Origin: Deltaproteobacteria bacterium
GTDB taxonomy: Bacteria > Myxococcota_A > UBA9160 > SZUA-336
Length of the DNA: 64,000 nt
Assembly: GCA_029261895.1 (NCBI GenBank)
Contig: JAJDAK010000060.1
Coordinates: forward strand, 1-64,000
Direction: 5' to 3'
The notes below the pieces were generated by a model, which saw only the letters and a list, made by a program, of their open reading frames with translations, was not told the origin of the DNA and did no database searches. Shown in pieces: positions 1 through 7,991 of the stretch. Each line of letters begins with the position of its first letter. The stretch's first letter is position 1. Made by a program: the position numbers and the translations under genes.

Positions 1-79
1 TCTTCGTGACTCCAGGTTCTTCAGATAAAGCCACCGCTTCGCGCTTGAACTCATCCGTAAACTTCCTGCGTTTTCCCAT
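1..79 (-). CDS. IS3-like transposase OrfA, N-terminal fragment
   Basis: The reverse strand encodes MGKRRKFTDEFKREAVALSE followed by PGVTK, running off the left window edge. This is the typical start of the small helix-turn-helix OrfA protein of IS3-family elements, which binds the IS ends and is joined to OrfB by frameshifting to make the active transposase. A strong ribosome site (GGAGGAG) lies just upstream of the ATG, at about 84-90. The left end of the element probably lies around 100-145, but I cannot define the terminal repeat because the other end is outside the window. Only the first 26 residues are visible, so completeness and activity are unknown. Confidence 0.8.
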   Translation of the reverse strand, partial: MGKRRKFTDEFKREAVALSEEPGVTK

Positions 80-173
80 GACACTCCTCCAGGCCGATTA
101 TCAGCCTTTTTAGATGTGTCCGTGATTTCAGGGTAGAACCCGTTGTGTAGTAACGAGTGATCGACTGACCTTA

Positions 174-248
174 TCATTTCAACACCACATACATCTGCGA
201 TGTACGAGAGAAGAGGCCGCGGGTGAAGTCGAAGGCGGCGACGAGAGT
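174..248 (-). pseudogene. 3' remnant of a second desaturase-methyltransferase copy
   Basis: On the reverse strand these bases read TLVAAFDFTRGLF then SRTSQMYVVLK and a stop. This closely matches the last residues of the gene at 564-2480 (ALFAAVDFARGLF then FPTSQMYAVLE). Nucleotide similarity is obvious between about 180-250 and 575-650. Nothing upstream continues the homology, so only the tail of a paralogous or duplicated gene survives. It lies between an insertion-sequence edge and a small ORF, suggesting IS-associated rearrangement or recombination. No function is expected. Confidence 0.7.
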
Positions 249-277
249 ACGCGGTGGTTGCCGTCTGGGGGTAGGTG

Positions 278-532
278 ATGGATAAGAGCCGTTTTACATG
301 GGGTGACGTTGTTCGCGTAGCAGAAATGGACGGAATAAACCTTGAGTGGCGGCCGGGATCCGCGGGATCTATCTGCGGTCTGCGTACCATTGAGAGTGAA
401 GAGCAAGCAGTGTCTTCTTCCTTCGTCGTAGGAACGGTCGTCTATACGGTGGAATTCGGAGACGGCGAATCTGCCCAGGTGCCTGAGTATGCACTCGAAG
501 CATTTGACGGAGAAGTGGGCGGCGTCCGATAG
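278..532 (+). CDS. Small SH3-like hypothetical protein
   Basis: An 84-residue acidic protein beginning MDKSRFTWGDVVRV. It has a purine-rich GGGGGTAGGTG just before the ATG; a GTG one codon earlier is possible. The pattern FTWGDVVRV ... RPGSAGSI ... GTVVYTVEFGDG ... VPEYALE looks like a compact all-beta SH3-like fold of the kind seen in small orphan or immunity-type proteins and nitrile-hydratase beta-like domains. There is no signal peptide or membrane segment. It lies between the decayed gene remnant and the desaturase-methyltransferase fusion and transcribes toward the latter. Function is unknown. The coherent, protein-like composition favours a real gene over a chance ORF. Confidence 0.55.
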   Translation: MDKSRFTWGDVVRVAEMDGINLEWRPGSAGSICGLRTIESEEQAVSSSFVVGTVVYTVEFGDGESAQVPEYALEAFDGEVGGVR

Positions 533-563
533 AGAACGCAAACATCGTCACGCTCGTCCTGTA

Positions 564-2480
564 CTACGAGTCCTTCCGCTCCAGCACTGCATACATCTGC
601 GACGTGGGGAAGAAGAGGCCGCGGGCGAAGTCGACGGCGGCGAAGAGTGCGAGTAGCGGCATGAAGATGGGGTGGTGGACGGGTGGACGCGCGGGGTCGG
701 AGTTGATCCAGCCGCGGCGGGCCCAATTGCCGAGGAGGCTCGCGGCCCAGAACGGTGCGCCCTGGGTGTAGGCGCTTTCTACGACGTGGAAGCCTGAAGT
801 TTCTGCGAGTCGTGTGAAGCTTTCGCGTGTGAAGAGGCACCAGTGACGCGGACAGTGGTAGCCAGCCCAGGAGCGGTTGCGGAAGACGCGTTCGTCGAGG
901 CTTTTCCAGTTTGGTGTTTTGACCCAGATGCGTGCGCCGGGGTGAGTAAGATCTGCGAGTTTCTTCAGGACTGCGCCCGGGTTGGCAACGTGTTCGATGA
1001 TGTTGAGCATGAGGACGCAATCGAACTTCTGATCGGTTTCGAAGTCTTCGATGCGGCCGCAGTAACCCGCATGGCCGTAGTTTCCGGCTTCGTCGACGGC
1101 GTCCTGGCTGATGTCGACGACGGTTGTGGTCTTGGAGCGTGGATCTGATTCGCGAATCAGATCCAGTTGCGTTCCCGCGCCACCCCCCACGTCTAAGATA
1201 TTGAGATGTTGGCCGGGTACGCGGCGTAGTAGTTTGCTGAAGTTGCGGCGGTCGAGCCAAAGCTTGATGCGGAGAACCCAATTGGATTTACCGCGGCGGA
1301 AGCTGAGGTAGGTGTCGGGGTAGATCTCGGCGAGTCGGTCGACGGGCACGGGATCGATGAAGAGGCTGTCACATTCGAGGCAGTGGAGGTAGTCGAAGAC
1401 TTCGTCGGTGGCGAGGTATTCGATGTCGCGTGCTTTGGTCCAAAGTTCGGCGCGCTGGGCGCCGCAGGAGAGGCACGGACTGTCGACGCGGAGCTCACGT
1501 GGTAACGATGCTTTTACGCGTCGCAGGCTCAGCAAAGATCGAAGCGTCAGTGCATAGCTTGTTTGTCTCGAGCGGTAGAAGTCCGCGAGTTCGGTATCGA
1601 GCAGGAAATTTTCCATCTCTGCAAAGCGCGTGCAGCTAAGCTGAGGTTCCCAGTGGTGGATCAGATGTCGATTGAAACCCGCGCCGCCGAAGCTACTGGC
1701 AAACCATCCCTCACCAAAGACGCGCGTGTACGGCGCACGAATTGAGCGGTAGTAGTCCGTGCGGGCGCCCGCGTTGGGACTGCGATGTTCCAAGAGTACG
1801 CGTAGCCCGCCAAAGAACGGCAGCACGATTCCGATCGCGGGTAACCAAGCGAGTCCTAGTACCGTGTTGCCGCCGATGAGCGCTGCCGTGGTAATGCCCA
1901 AGTGCAACGTGATCGCGGTCCATTGCAACGGCTTGTTTCGCGCCGTTTCCTCTTCGCGTTTCTTGCTGAGAAAGCGCAATCCGCCGAGGCCAAGGAGTCC
2001 CGACGCGATATACCGCGGGTCGAGTGGGTTGAAGTAGCTGTTTTCGGGGTCTTCGGGAGTACCCAAGGTTCGGTGGTGCTCGAAGTGCACGGCGCGCATT
2101 GCGGCGACGCTTTGCCCGATCCACAAACCGATGCAGAGGTTTCCGAGTCGGTCGTTCCAGGTTTTGGAAGGATGAATGCCGTAGTGCAGCGCTTCGTGAA
2201 TCCAAAGATGCAGGCAAGTCCATGCGAAGCCCAGCACGAGTGCACCGACTCCGGCCAATGCTAACTGACCGACGAAGGACGCAGGTGACGGAGTGAATGC
2301 GAGTGCAGACACGACACCGATTACACCCAGATAGCAAAGGCCAATCTGCAGCCAAACTCGGCCATACAAAGGCGTTAGCCGGCCTCGAATCTCCACCAGG
2401 CTTTCACCGTGGCTGTCGCGCAATGTCGCCCGGTGGGAGCGATAGATCGTGTATTCGTTTTCGCTGGCCGAGTTGTGCAT
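564..2480 (-). CDS. Fatty acid desaturase / SAM methyltransferase fusion protein
   Basis: A 638-residue two-domain protein. Residues about 40-300 form a membrane fatty-acid desaturase/hydroxylase-like domain with hydrophobic segments near 45-90 and 200-230. It carries the three histidine clusters of di-iron desaturases: HEALHYGIH (95-103), HFEHH (132-136) and NRHLIHH (270-276). Residues about 330-638 form a class I methyltransferase: two Cys pairs (CLSC 336-339 and CLEC 367-370) as in the N-terminal zinc-like region of sugar or lipid methyltransferases, then the SAM-binding motif ILDVGGGAG (428-436). The combination suggests oxidation/desaturation and methylation of a lipid or glycan-linked substrate at the membrane; the substrate is not evident. 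It is transcribed alone, divergent from the crotonase gene. A decayed copy of its 3' end lies downstream. Each domain call is firm; the joint role is inference. Confidence 0.85.
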   Translation of the reverse strand: MHNSASENEYTIYRSHRATLRDSHGESLVEIRGRLTPLYGRVWLQIGLCYLGVIGVVSALAFTPSPASFVGQLALAGVGALVLGFAWTCLHLWIHEALHYGIHPSKTWNDRLGNLCIGLWIGQSVAAMRAVHFEHHRTLGTPEDPENSYFNPLDPRYIASGLLGLGGLRFLSKKREEETARNKPLQWTAITLHLGITTAALIGGNTVLGLAWLPAIGIVLPFFGGLRVLLEHRSPNAGARTDYYRSIRAPYTRVFGEGWFASSFGGAGFNRHLIHHWEPQLSCTRFAEMENFLLDTELADFYRSRQTSYALTLRSLLSLRRVKASLPRELRVDSPCLSCGAQRAELWTKARDIEYLATDEVFDYLHCLECDSLFIDPVPVDRLAEIYPDTYLSFRRGKSNWVLRIKLWLDRRNFSKLLRRVPGQHLNILDVGGGAGTQLDLIRESDPRSKTTTVVDISQDAVDEAGNYGHAGYCGRIEDFETDQKFDCVLMLNIIEHVANPGAVLKKLADLTHPGARIWVKTPNWKSLDERVFRNRSWAGYHCPRHWCLFTRESFTRLAETSGFHVVESAYTQGAPFWAASLLGNWARRGWINSDPARPPVHHPIFMPLLALFAAVDFARGLFFPTSQMYAVLERKDS

Positions 2481-2629
2481 GCTTGTCGCGATATTCCATC
2501 GGGTAGGGATGCCTCTTGGGTCGGCCTGCGACGTCGATTCTGTAGCGCCCTTAAGATGGTGACAAAGCCGCGGCGCTTGCCCGCAGCGATGGGCGGTGTC
2601 AGGCTGTGGCCGAAAACTCGGAGGAAACG

Positions 2630-3487
2630 ATGCAGAGTGAATTGGTGCTGTATGAGACGAAGGATCGTGTGGCGACGATTACATTGAATCGGCCAGATGT
2701 GCTGAACGCCATCGTCTCACCCATGTGGCAGGATTTGAACGCGGGGCTCGCCGAAGCGAATCGCGATCCAAACGTCCGGGTGATTCGTCTTCGCGGTGCG
2801 GGGAAGAGTTTCTGCTCGGGTTTTGATTTTGGCGCCAACGGCGATCTTGCGGCGCAGAACAGTGAGCAAGCTCGCTGGGATCCGGGGGCCGATATGATCG
2901 GTGTCACCAATCCTTGGGACGCGCCGGTTCCCAACTTCATGGGGCTTTGGTCGAGTCCCAAGCCGACGATCGCCGAGGTGCAGGGTTGGTGCGTTGGTGG
3001 TGGATCGGATATGGCGCTTTCATGTGACTTGGTCGTCGCCGCTGAGGATGCGCAGATCGGTACGCCGTACTCCCGCGTCTGGGGTTGCTACCTGACGGGT
3101 ATGTGGGTGTATCGATTGGGTCTTGCGAAGGCGAAGGAATACGCGCTTACGGGCAAACCGCTGACGGGGCGCGAAGCGGCGGATGTCGAGCTGATCAATC
3201 GCGCGGTGCCTGCGGGAAGACTCGAAGAGGAAGTCACGCAGCTCGCGAATCAACTGGCGCAGAATCCGGTATCGCAACTTGCGGCGATGAAGCTCGTGGT
3301 CAATCAGGCGTATGAAAACATGGGGCTTCGCTCAACGCAGATCACGGGTTCGTTGCTCGACGGCATGATGCGCAACACCCCGGAGGCGCACGCGTTCGTC
3401 GAAACAGCTGTGACGGAAGGTGTGCCCGCTGCGGTTTCGAAGCGTGACGGTCCCTTCAAGGACTACAGTCAACGCCCGCGCAAATAG
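2630..3487 (+). CDS. Enoyl-CoA hydratase/isomerase family protein
   Basis: A crotonase-fold protein of 285 residues. I chose the ATG at 2630 because GGAGGAA sits 4 bases upstream; an upstream in-frame GTG at 2606 lacks such a site. Family marks are ATITLNRPDVLNAI near the N-terminus, the oxyanion-hole segment SFCSGFDFGA, and WCVGGGSDMALSCDLVVA, which forms the second oxyanion loop. The usual acidic catalytic residues are not clear, so hydratase, isomerase or thioesterase chemistry cannot be distinguished. It converges directly on the thiolase-like gene: its stop ends at 3487 and the other stop begins at 3488. The context suggests acyl-CoA beta-oxidation. Confidence 0.85.
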   Translation: MQSELVLYETKDRVATITLNRPDVLNAIVSPMWQDLNAGLAEANRDPNVRVIRLRGAGKSFCSGFDFGANGDLAAQNSEQARWDPGADMIGVTNPWDAPVPNFMGLWSSPKPTIAEVQGWCVGGGSDMALSCDLVVAAEDAQIGTPYSRVWGCYLTGMWVYRLGLAKAKEYALTGKPLTGREAADVELINRAVPAGRLEEEVTQLANQLAQNPVSQLAAMKLVVNQAYENMGLRSTQITGSLLDGMMRNTPEAHAFVETAVTEGVPAAVSKRDGPFKDYSQRPRK

Positions 3488-4960
3488 CTAGTCCAAGCTG
3501 AGCTTGCCCTGGCCGTTGATGCTGCCGCGGCGGCCGCAGAACTCCTCGCGCATCATGGCGTCCATGATCGCGGGGTCGTCGATTGTTCCCCAAGTGCGGC
3601 GGCCGTCGTCGGTGAGGCAGGCGGCGTGCGCGACGCGCGGAACGCCTTTGAGGTGTGCGACGGTGTAGGCCTCAATGGTGACCGGGCCCTCCCATTCGAC
3701 CAAGGTTTCGCGGACGGGTAATGCGTCGACCTGTTTCTGGAGATTGTCGTAGTGGAAGCCGTCCGCCGGTGGCTCGGTCGAGTAGATGCCGATCGAATGC
3801 TTGGCCAACCAGCCTCCGTTGCCGTGCACCAGGACACTGGCGCCGCGATCTTCGCGCGCGACTTCCACCGTACGAGCGATGGCGTGCAGCCCGTAGCTGT
3901 TGAGTGGCCCGCCGCCAAACGTGAGCCCACCGGTGACCGTCAGTGCGCGATCTTCGGGTACTCCGAGTTCGGTCGCGGCAACCTGCACCGATGAGGGAAA
4001 GCAGCTGTAGAGATCGAAGTAGTCGATGTCCTCAATGTTTTTGCCGCTGAGCTCGAGCGCACGACTTCCTGCAATGCGGGTCGCGGGTGAACGGTGGAAG
4101 TCCTGCCGCGTGGATAGGAACCCACTGTCGTTGGCTTCCGTCGCTGCGTGCAGGTAAACGAGCTTCGAATCGGGAACGCCGGCATCTCGAGCAGCCGCGA
4201 GCGAACAAACAATGAGACCCGCGCCCATGTCGACCCGAGCGTTCGCATTCATCAGGCGTGTGTATGGATACGAAATCATCGGGTTATCGGGTACCGCGCG
4301 GCGGATTTCCTCTGCGGTGTAGGATTTGCGGATCCAGGCATTGGGATTGCCGCCCGCCACGACACTGCAGCGAGCCCAGAGTTCTGCAATGCGTGCCGCG
4401 TGTGCGTCGAGCGATTCGTTGCCTGCGAAACGAATCGCGCTTTCAATGATGGCGAAGATATCGCTCGCGCTATTCATGCCACGCGCGAGTTCGGCCTCAT
4501 GAAAGATTGCCTTGTTATCGGCGAGCGTACGATCGGGCTCTCCTGGCACCTCCGTCGCTTGAAGCGCGATGCCCTGGCGCTGGGCCTGCCCCTGACTGCG
4601 ACCGTTCTCAGCACCGGCCACCAACGCGACCGTGTGTCGACCCGCTTGAATCTCACGCGCAGCGTCGATGACGCAGGATTGGGAAAAGTTTCCGCCATAC
4701 GGTGTGCCAATGGTCTCGCTGGGTGATGCTCCGAGCCTGCGAGCGATTTCTCTACCTGGGTCTCCGTAACCCCACGCACCGCGCACCACGTAGACGGAAT
4801 CCGCACGTCGCAATAGTTCTGGCGCGGCGGCGTCCTCGCCGGCTTCTTCCAGCGCGGCGATCATCATCTGCAACGGTTCCGCCGCTTCTCGCGGATTGTC
4901 GGCCCGCTGCAGAATCTGTCCGACGCCGGCGAGTACCGGAATCTCCTGTGCTGAAGTCAT
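3488..4960 (-). CDS. Thiolase-like acetyl-CoA acetyltransferase family protein
   Basis: 490 residues, related to the long thiolase-like proteins annotated as acetyl-CoA acetyltransferases in steroid and fatty-acid degraders. The thiolase fold is seen in VLAGVGQ at the start, GTPYGGNFSQSCV around residues 86-97, and GGLTFGGGPLNSYG later. The canonical nucleophile motif (N-x-x-C) reads N-F-S-Q here, with a Cys only two residues later. The C-terminal CxGGG motif is replaced by VHGNGGWLAKHS. Classical condensing or cleaving chemistry is therefore uncertain. The last ~110 residues resemble an added beta-rich domain. Its ATG overlaps the TGA of the upstream TetR gene (ATGA), so the two are translationally coupled. 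AAGGAAAGAGC precedes the start. Confidence 0.75.
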   Translation of the reverse strand: MTSAQEIPVLAGVGQILQRADNPREAAEPLQMMIAALEEAGEDAAAPELLRRADSVYVVRGAWGYGDPGREIARRLGASPSETIGTPYGGNFSQSCVIDAAREIQAGRHTVALVAGAENGRSQGQAQRQGIALQATEVPGEPDRTLADNKAIFHEAELARGMNSASDIFAIIESAIRFAGNESLDAHAARIAELWARCSVVAGGNPNAWIRKSYTAEEIRRAVPDNPMISYPYTRLMNANARVDMGAGLIVCSLAAARDAGVPDSKLVYLHAATEANDSGFLSTRQDFHRSPATRIAGSRALELSGKNIEDIDYFDLYSCFPSSVQVAATELGVPEDRALTVTGGLTFGGGPLNSYGLHAIARTVEVAREDRGASVLVHGNGGWLAKHSIGIYSTEPPADGFHYDNLQKQVDALPVRETLVEWEGPVTIEAYTVAHLKGVPRVAHAACLTDDGRRTWGTIDDPAIMDAMMREEFCGRRGSINGQGKLSLD

Positions 4961-5586
4961 GCTCTTTCCTTCTGAGACGCAGTCATCAGACTGCGCAGCG
5001 CGAAACGGGCGAAGTTCGTGGCGGATTTCTTCACCGGTGGCAGTGTGTTAAGTCGACAGCGAACCCCCATCGCTCCGACGATGAGTGTGCCAAGGCAAGC
5101 GCGGTCGGTTGAGCTGACTGGACCTTGGAGTTCGCCACGTTTGAAGGCGTCGTCGAGCATTCGGTCGACCGCGTCGTTGAAGTTTTTGATCACCATCGCG
5201 TACTCGCTGCCGCCGGGTCCCTTCGCCGCGGTTGCTTCGGTTAAAGGCAAGGGGAAAGCCACCGCTGAAAAGAACTCACGGTTCTCGTCAACGCGAGAGA
5301 GGCAGATCTCAAAGAACGCTTTGAGTTGTGCTTCGAGACCATCGCATTGGACACAGCGTGCCAATTCCTGGGCAAGTTCTTCGCGGTGGGCGCCAAAGCT
5401 GCCCTTGAAGATTTCTTCTTTCGATGAAAAGTACTCATACACCGTGCTTCGACTCAACCCAGCGCGCTTTGCGATCTGATCGACCGACGATTGCTCATAA
5501 CCCTTCTCGCCGATCACCTCCCGCGCCGCGTTTATGATCTGCTCGCGTCGGTAGGCCTGGAGGATTTCAGTGGGCGCCTTAGACAT
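4957..5586 (-). CDS. TetR-family transcriptional regulator
   Basis: 209 residues starting MSKAPTEILQAYRREQIINA. The helix-turn-helix is clear: SSVDQIAKRAGLSRSTVYEYFSSKEEIF. The rest is a helical ligand-binding domain. A TTG 33 bases upstream would add 11 residues; I prefer the ATG at 5586, with AAGGA about 12 bases ahead. It is divergent from the Baeyer-Villiger monooxygenase gene and heads an operon with the thiolase-like gene through a 4-base overlap. It probably represses one or both transcripts, possibly through the inverted repeat at 5637-5678. The inducer is unknown; an acyl-CoA or ketone-type ligand is a guess from neighbours. Confidence 0.88.
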   Translation of the reverse strand: MSKAPTEILQAYRREQIINAAREVIGEKGYEQSSVDQIAKRAGLSRSTVYEYFSSKEEIFKGSFGAHREELAQELARCVQCDGLEAQLKAFFEICLSRVDENREFFSAVAFPLPLTEATAAKGPGGSEYAMVIKNFNDAVDRMLDDAFKRGELQGPVSSTDRACLGTLIVGAMGVRCRLNTLPPVKKSATNFARFALRSLMTASQKERA

Positions 5587-5636
5587 GACGGGAGAAATTC
5601 CTTCTCGGTTACAGGGCAAAGAGGCTCTTGCTCAGG

Positions 5637-5678
5637 GTATCGGACAGGCGTATGATAAATCAGACAGGGATCCGATAC
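5637..5678. promoter_or_regulatory. Inverted repeat in the TetR/monooxygenase divergent promoter
   Basis: GTATCGGA (5637-5644) is matched exactly by TCCGATAC (5671-5678), with a 26-base spacer that contains TATGATAAAT, a good -10-like sequence. It sits between the divergent tetR (start 5586) and monooxygenase (start 5704) genes, so it is a reasonable operator for the TetR protein. The spacer is longer than in most TetR operators, so it may represent two half-operators. Confidence 0.4.
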
Positions 5679-5703
5679 AAACGTTCCCTGCTCTCGGAGA
5701 CAG

Positions 5704-7170
5704 ATGACCCCCGAAAGCACACGTACAAATCCGCGCTTCCTCATCATTGGTGCAGGGATGGCTGGGGTGATGACCGCGATCAAGCTCCAAGAGGCCGGCC
5801 TCGATAATTTCACCATCTACGAGAAGGCCGAAACGCTCGGTGGGACCTGGCGCGAGAACACCTATCCGGGGATCGCTTGCGATGTTCCGTCTCATTTCTA
5901 CAGCTACTCGTTTGCCCTCAATCCCGATTGGAGCCATCGCTTCTCGCCGGGGGCGGAAATTCAGGCGTACTTTGAGGACGTAGCGGCGCGTTATGGTGTC
6001 GCCGATCTCATTCAATTTGGGAAAGAGGTCACGCGTTGTGCGTTCGAGGGCGGTCGTTGGAAGATTGAATTTGCCGATGGTTCGACGGATGAGGGCGACT
6101 TCGTCATCGCGGCGACCGGTGTCCTGCACCATCCCGCGTACCCGGACATTGAAGGCCTCGACGCCTTTGACGGCGAAGTTTTTCACAGCTCGCGTTGGAA
6201 TCACGATGTACCCATCGCCGGAAAGCGGGTTGGAGTGGTTGGAACCGGGTCGAGTGCGATCCAAATTGTGTCGGGGATTGTGGATGAAGTCGCGGAGATG
6301 ACGCTGTTTCAGCGCACCGCGCAGTGGATTACGCCGATTGAAAATCAGCCCTACACCGACGAGGAAAGAGCCGAATTCCGAGATAAACCCGATGTGATGC
6401 AAGAGCTTCGCGCCGCGGTCACAAAAGCCTTTACCGAAGGCTTCGCAAACGTGCTCGTGGATGCTGAATCTCCCATGCTTCAAGCGATTCAAGATTCGTG
6501 CACGGCTAATCTGGAGAACAACGTGAAAGACCCGGTGCTTCGCGAGAGACTCCGCCCTGATTACCGGGCCACGTGCAAACGCCTCGTCATGTCGGCAGAT
6601 TTTTACGACGCGATCCAGCGCCCCAACGCGGAGCTTGTGACTGAAGGAATCAAGCGCCTTGAAACATCTGGAGTCCGAACCGAAGACGGTGAGCTTCATG
6701 AGCTAGACGTGCTGGTGCTAGCGACGGGCTTTGAAGTGGATCGTTTTGTCCGACCCATGCAGGTGATCGGGCGCGATGGAATCGCGCTTGATGATGTTTG
6801 GAAGCATGGTTCGTTCGCGTATTTGGCGATGTCTGTTCCTGACTTCCCCAATTTTTTCATGCTCAATGGTCCCAACGCACCGATCGGAAATTTTTCGCTG
6901 ATTGAGGTCGCGGAATTGCAGTTTGCGTACATCATGCAGTTGGTGGAGCAGGTTCGATCTGGCAAAGGTAATGAAGTCTGTGTATCGCGGCAGGCGATGG
7001 AACGCTTCGACGCCGAACGCAAGGAAGCGGCCAAGCACACCATTTGGGCTACGGGCTGCAAGAGCTGGTACCTCGACCGCGACGGAGTGCCAACGGCGTG
7101 GCCGTGGACATTTGACCGTTTCCGAGAAGACATGAGTGAGCCGCGATTGAGCGACTACGAAATGAAATGA
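5704..7170 (+). CDS. Baeyer-Villiger-type flavin monooxygenase
   Basis: A 488-residue FAD/NADPH-dependent class B monooxygenase. It shows an N-terminal Rossmann motif (IIGAGMAGVMTA), the conserved block GGTWRENTYPGIACDVPSHF, a variant of the Baeyer-Villiger fingerprint (FDGEVFHSSRWN, fitting FxGxxxHxxxW), and a second Rossmann motif for NADPH (VGVVGTGSSAIQ). Such enzymes insert oxygen next to a ketone to give an ester or lactone, or oxidise heteroatoms. GGAGACAG precedes the ATG. Followed after 22 bases by a crotonase gene and then an alcohol dehydrogenase, so the three likely form one operon for oxidising a ketone or alcohol substrate and passing the product to acyl-CoA metabolism. Substrate not determined. 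Confidence 0.88.
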   Translation: MTPESTRTNPRFLIIGAGMAGVMTAIKLQEAGLDNFTIYEKAETLGGTWRENTYPGIACDVPSHFYSYSFALNPDWSHRFSPGAEIQAYFEDVAARYGVADLIQFGKEVTRCAFEGGRWKIEFADGSTDEGDFVIAATGVLHHPAYPDIEGLDAFDGEVFHSSRWNHDVPIAGKRVGVVGTGSSAIQIVSGIVDEVAEMTLFQRTAQWITPIENQPYTDEERAEFRDKPDVMQELRAAVTKAFTEGFANVLVDAESPMLQAIQDSCTANLENNVKDPVLRERLRPDYRATCKRLVMSADFYDAIQRPNAELVTEGIKRLETSGVRTEDGELHELDVLVLATGFEVDRFVRPMQVIGRDGIALDDVWKHGSFAYLAMSVPDFPNFFMLNGPNAPIGNFSLIEVAELQFAYIMQLVEQVRSGKGNEVCVSRQAMERFDAERKEAAKHTIWATGCKSWYLDRDGVPTAWPWTFDRFREDMSEPRLSDYEMK

Positions 7171-7192
7171 TGCACCTACGAAGGAGACTCCA

Positions 7193-7990
7193 TTGAATCC
7201 CGAACACTGCATAGTTGAACGCGAAGGTCACGTACTGACGGTTACGTTGAATCGTCCCGAGGCGAAGAACGCTTTGAGCGGCGGAATGCTCGCGGGGATG
7301 TATCGCGCTTGGCGTTTACTCGATGAGGATCCCGAGCTACGCGTGGGGATTCTTACCGGTCGCGGCGATGTTTTCTGTGCCGGCGCGGATCTCAAGGCCA
7401 TGGGCGGCGGTGAGAAGGATGAAGATTTTCAGAAGCTCATGTCCGAAGTACCAGACCTGCATTGGCAGGCACTGCTTCGGCACAACCGACCGATGAAACC
7501 CATCATCGCGGCCGTCGAAGGTTACGCGGTCGCGGGTGGCACTGAGATTCTTCAGGGCACCGACATTCGTGTGGCGGCCGAAGATGCGACCTTCGGTGTG
7601 ACCGAGGCAAAGCGCGGGCTCTTTCCCCTGGGTGGATCCAGCGTGCGCCTGCGTCGACAGATTCCTTATACGTTGGCAGCAGAAATGTTACTCACCGCGC
7701 GACACATCACGGCCAAAGAAGCACTCGACTTCGGGCTGATTGGCCGCATCGTTCCAAAAGGGCAGACGATGGACGAGGCGAGGAAGATCGCCGAAGTGAT
7801 TTGCGACAACGGTCCCGTCTCGATCCGCGCACTCATGCGCATGCTGCGCGAAATTGATGAGAGTTACAGCGAGGCTGACGCGCTTGTGAAAGAACTCGAG
7901 ATCGGCGGACCGGTCTTCGCGACCAAGGACGCGCGAGAGGGGCCGCGCGCGTTCGCGGAGAAGCGCAAGCCTGTATACAGGGGCGAGTAA
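7193..7990 (+). CDS. Enoyl-CoA hydratase/isomerase family protein
   Basis: 265 residues of crotonase fold. The TTG start is supported by AAGGAGA six bases upstream and by the natural family start NPEHCIVEREGHVLTVTLNR. Motifs are NRPEAKNALS, the first oxyanion-hole segment DVFCAGADLKAM, and GYAVAGGTEILQGTDIRVA with the second. A short-chain enoyl-CoA hydratase role is the default reading. It is the middle gene of the monooxygenase-hydratase-alcohol dehydrogenase operon; the next start lies immediately after its TAA. It is distinct from the other crotonase at 2630 and is not a recent duplicate. Confidence 0.88.
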   Translation: MNPEHCIVEREGHVLTVTLNRPEAKNALSGGMLAGMYRAWRLLDEDPELRVGILTGRGDVFCAGADLKAMGGGEKDEDFQKLMSEVPDLHWQALLRHNRPMKPIIAAVEGYAVAGGTEILQGTDIRVAAEDATFGVTEAKRGLFPLGGSSVRLRRQIPYTLAAEMLLTARHITAKEALDFGLIGRIVPKGQTMDEARKIAEVICDNGPVSIRALMRMLREIDESYSEADALVKELEIGGPVFATKDAREGPRAFAEKRKPVYRGE

Positions 7991-7991
7991 C

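Noticed and set aside
442..1281. Long minus-strand Arg/Pro-rich ORF
   Set aside because: It is a shadow frame of the desaturase-methyltransferase gene, with composition typical of GC-rich off-frame reading.
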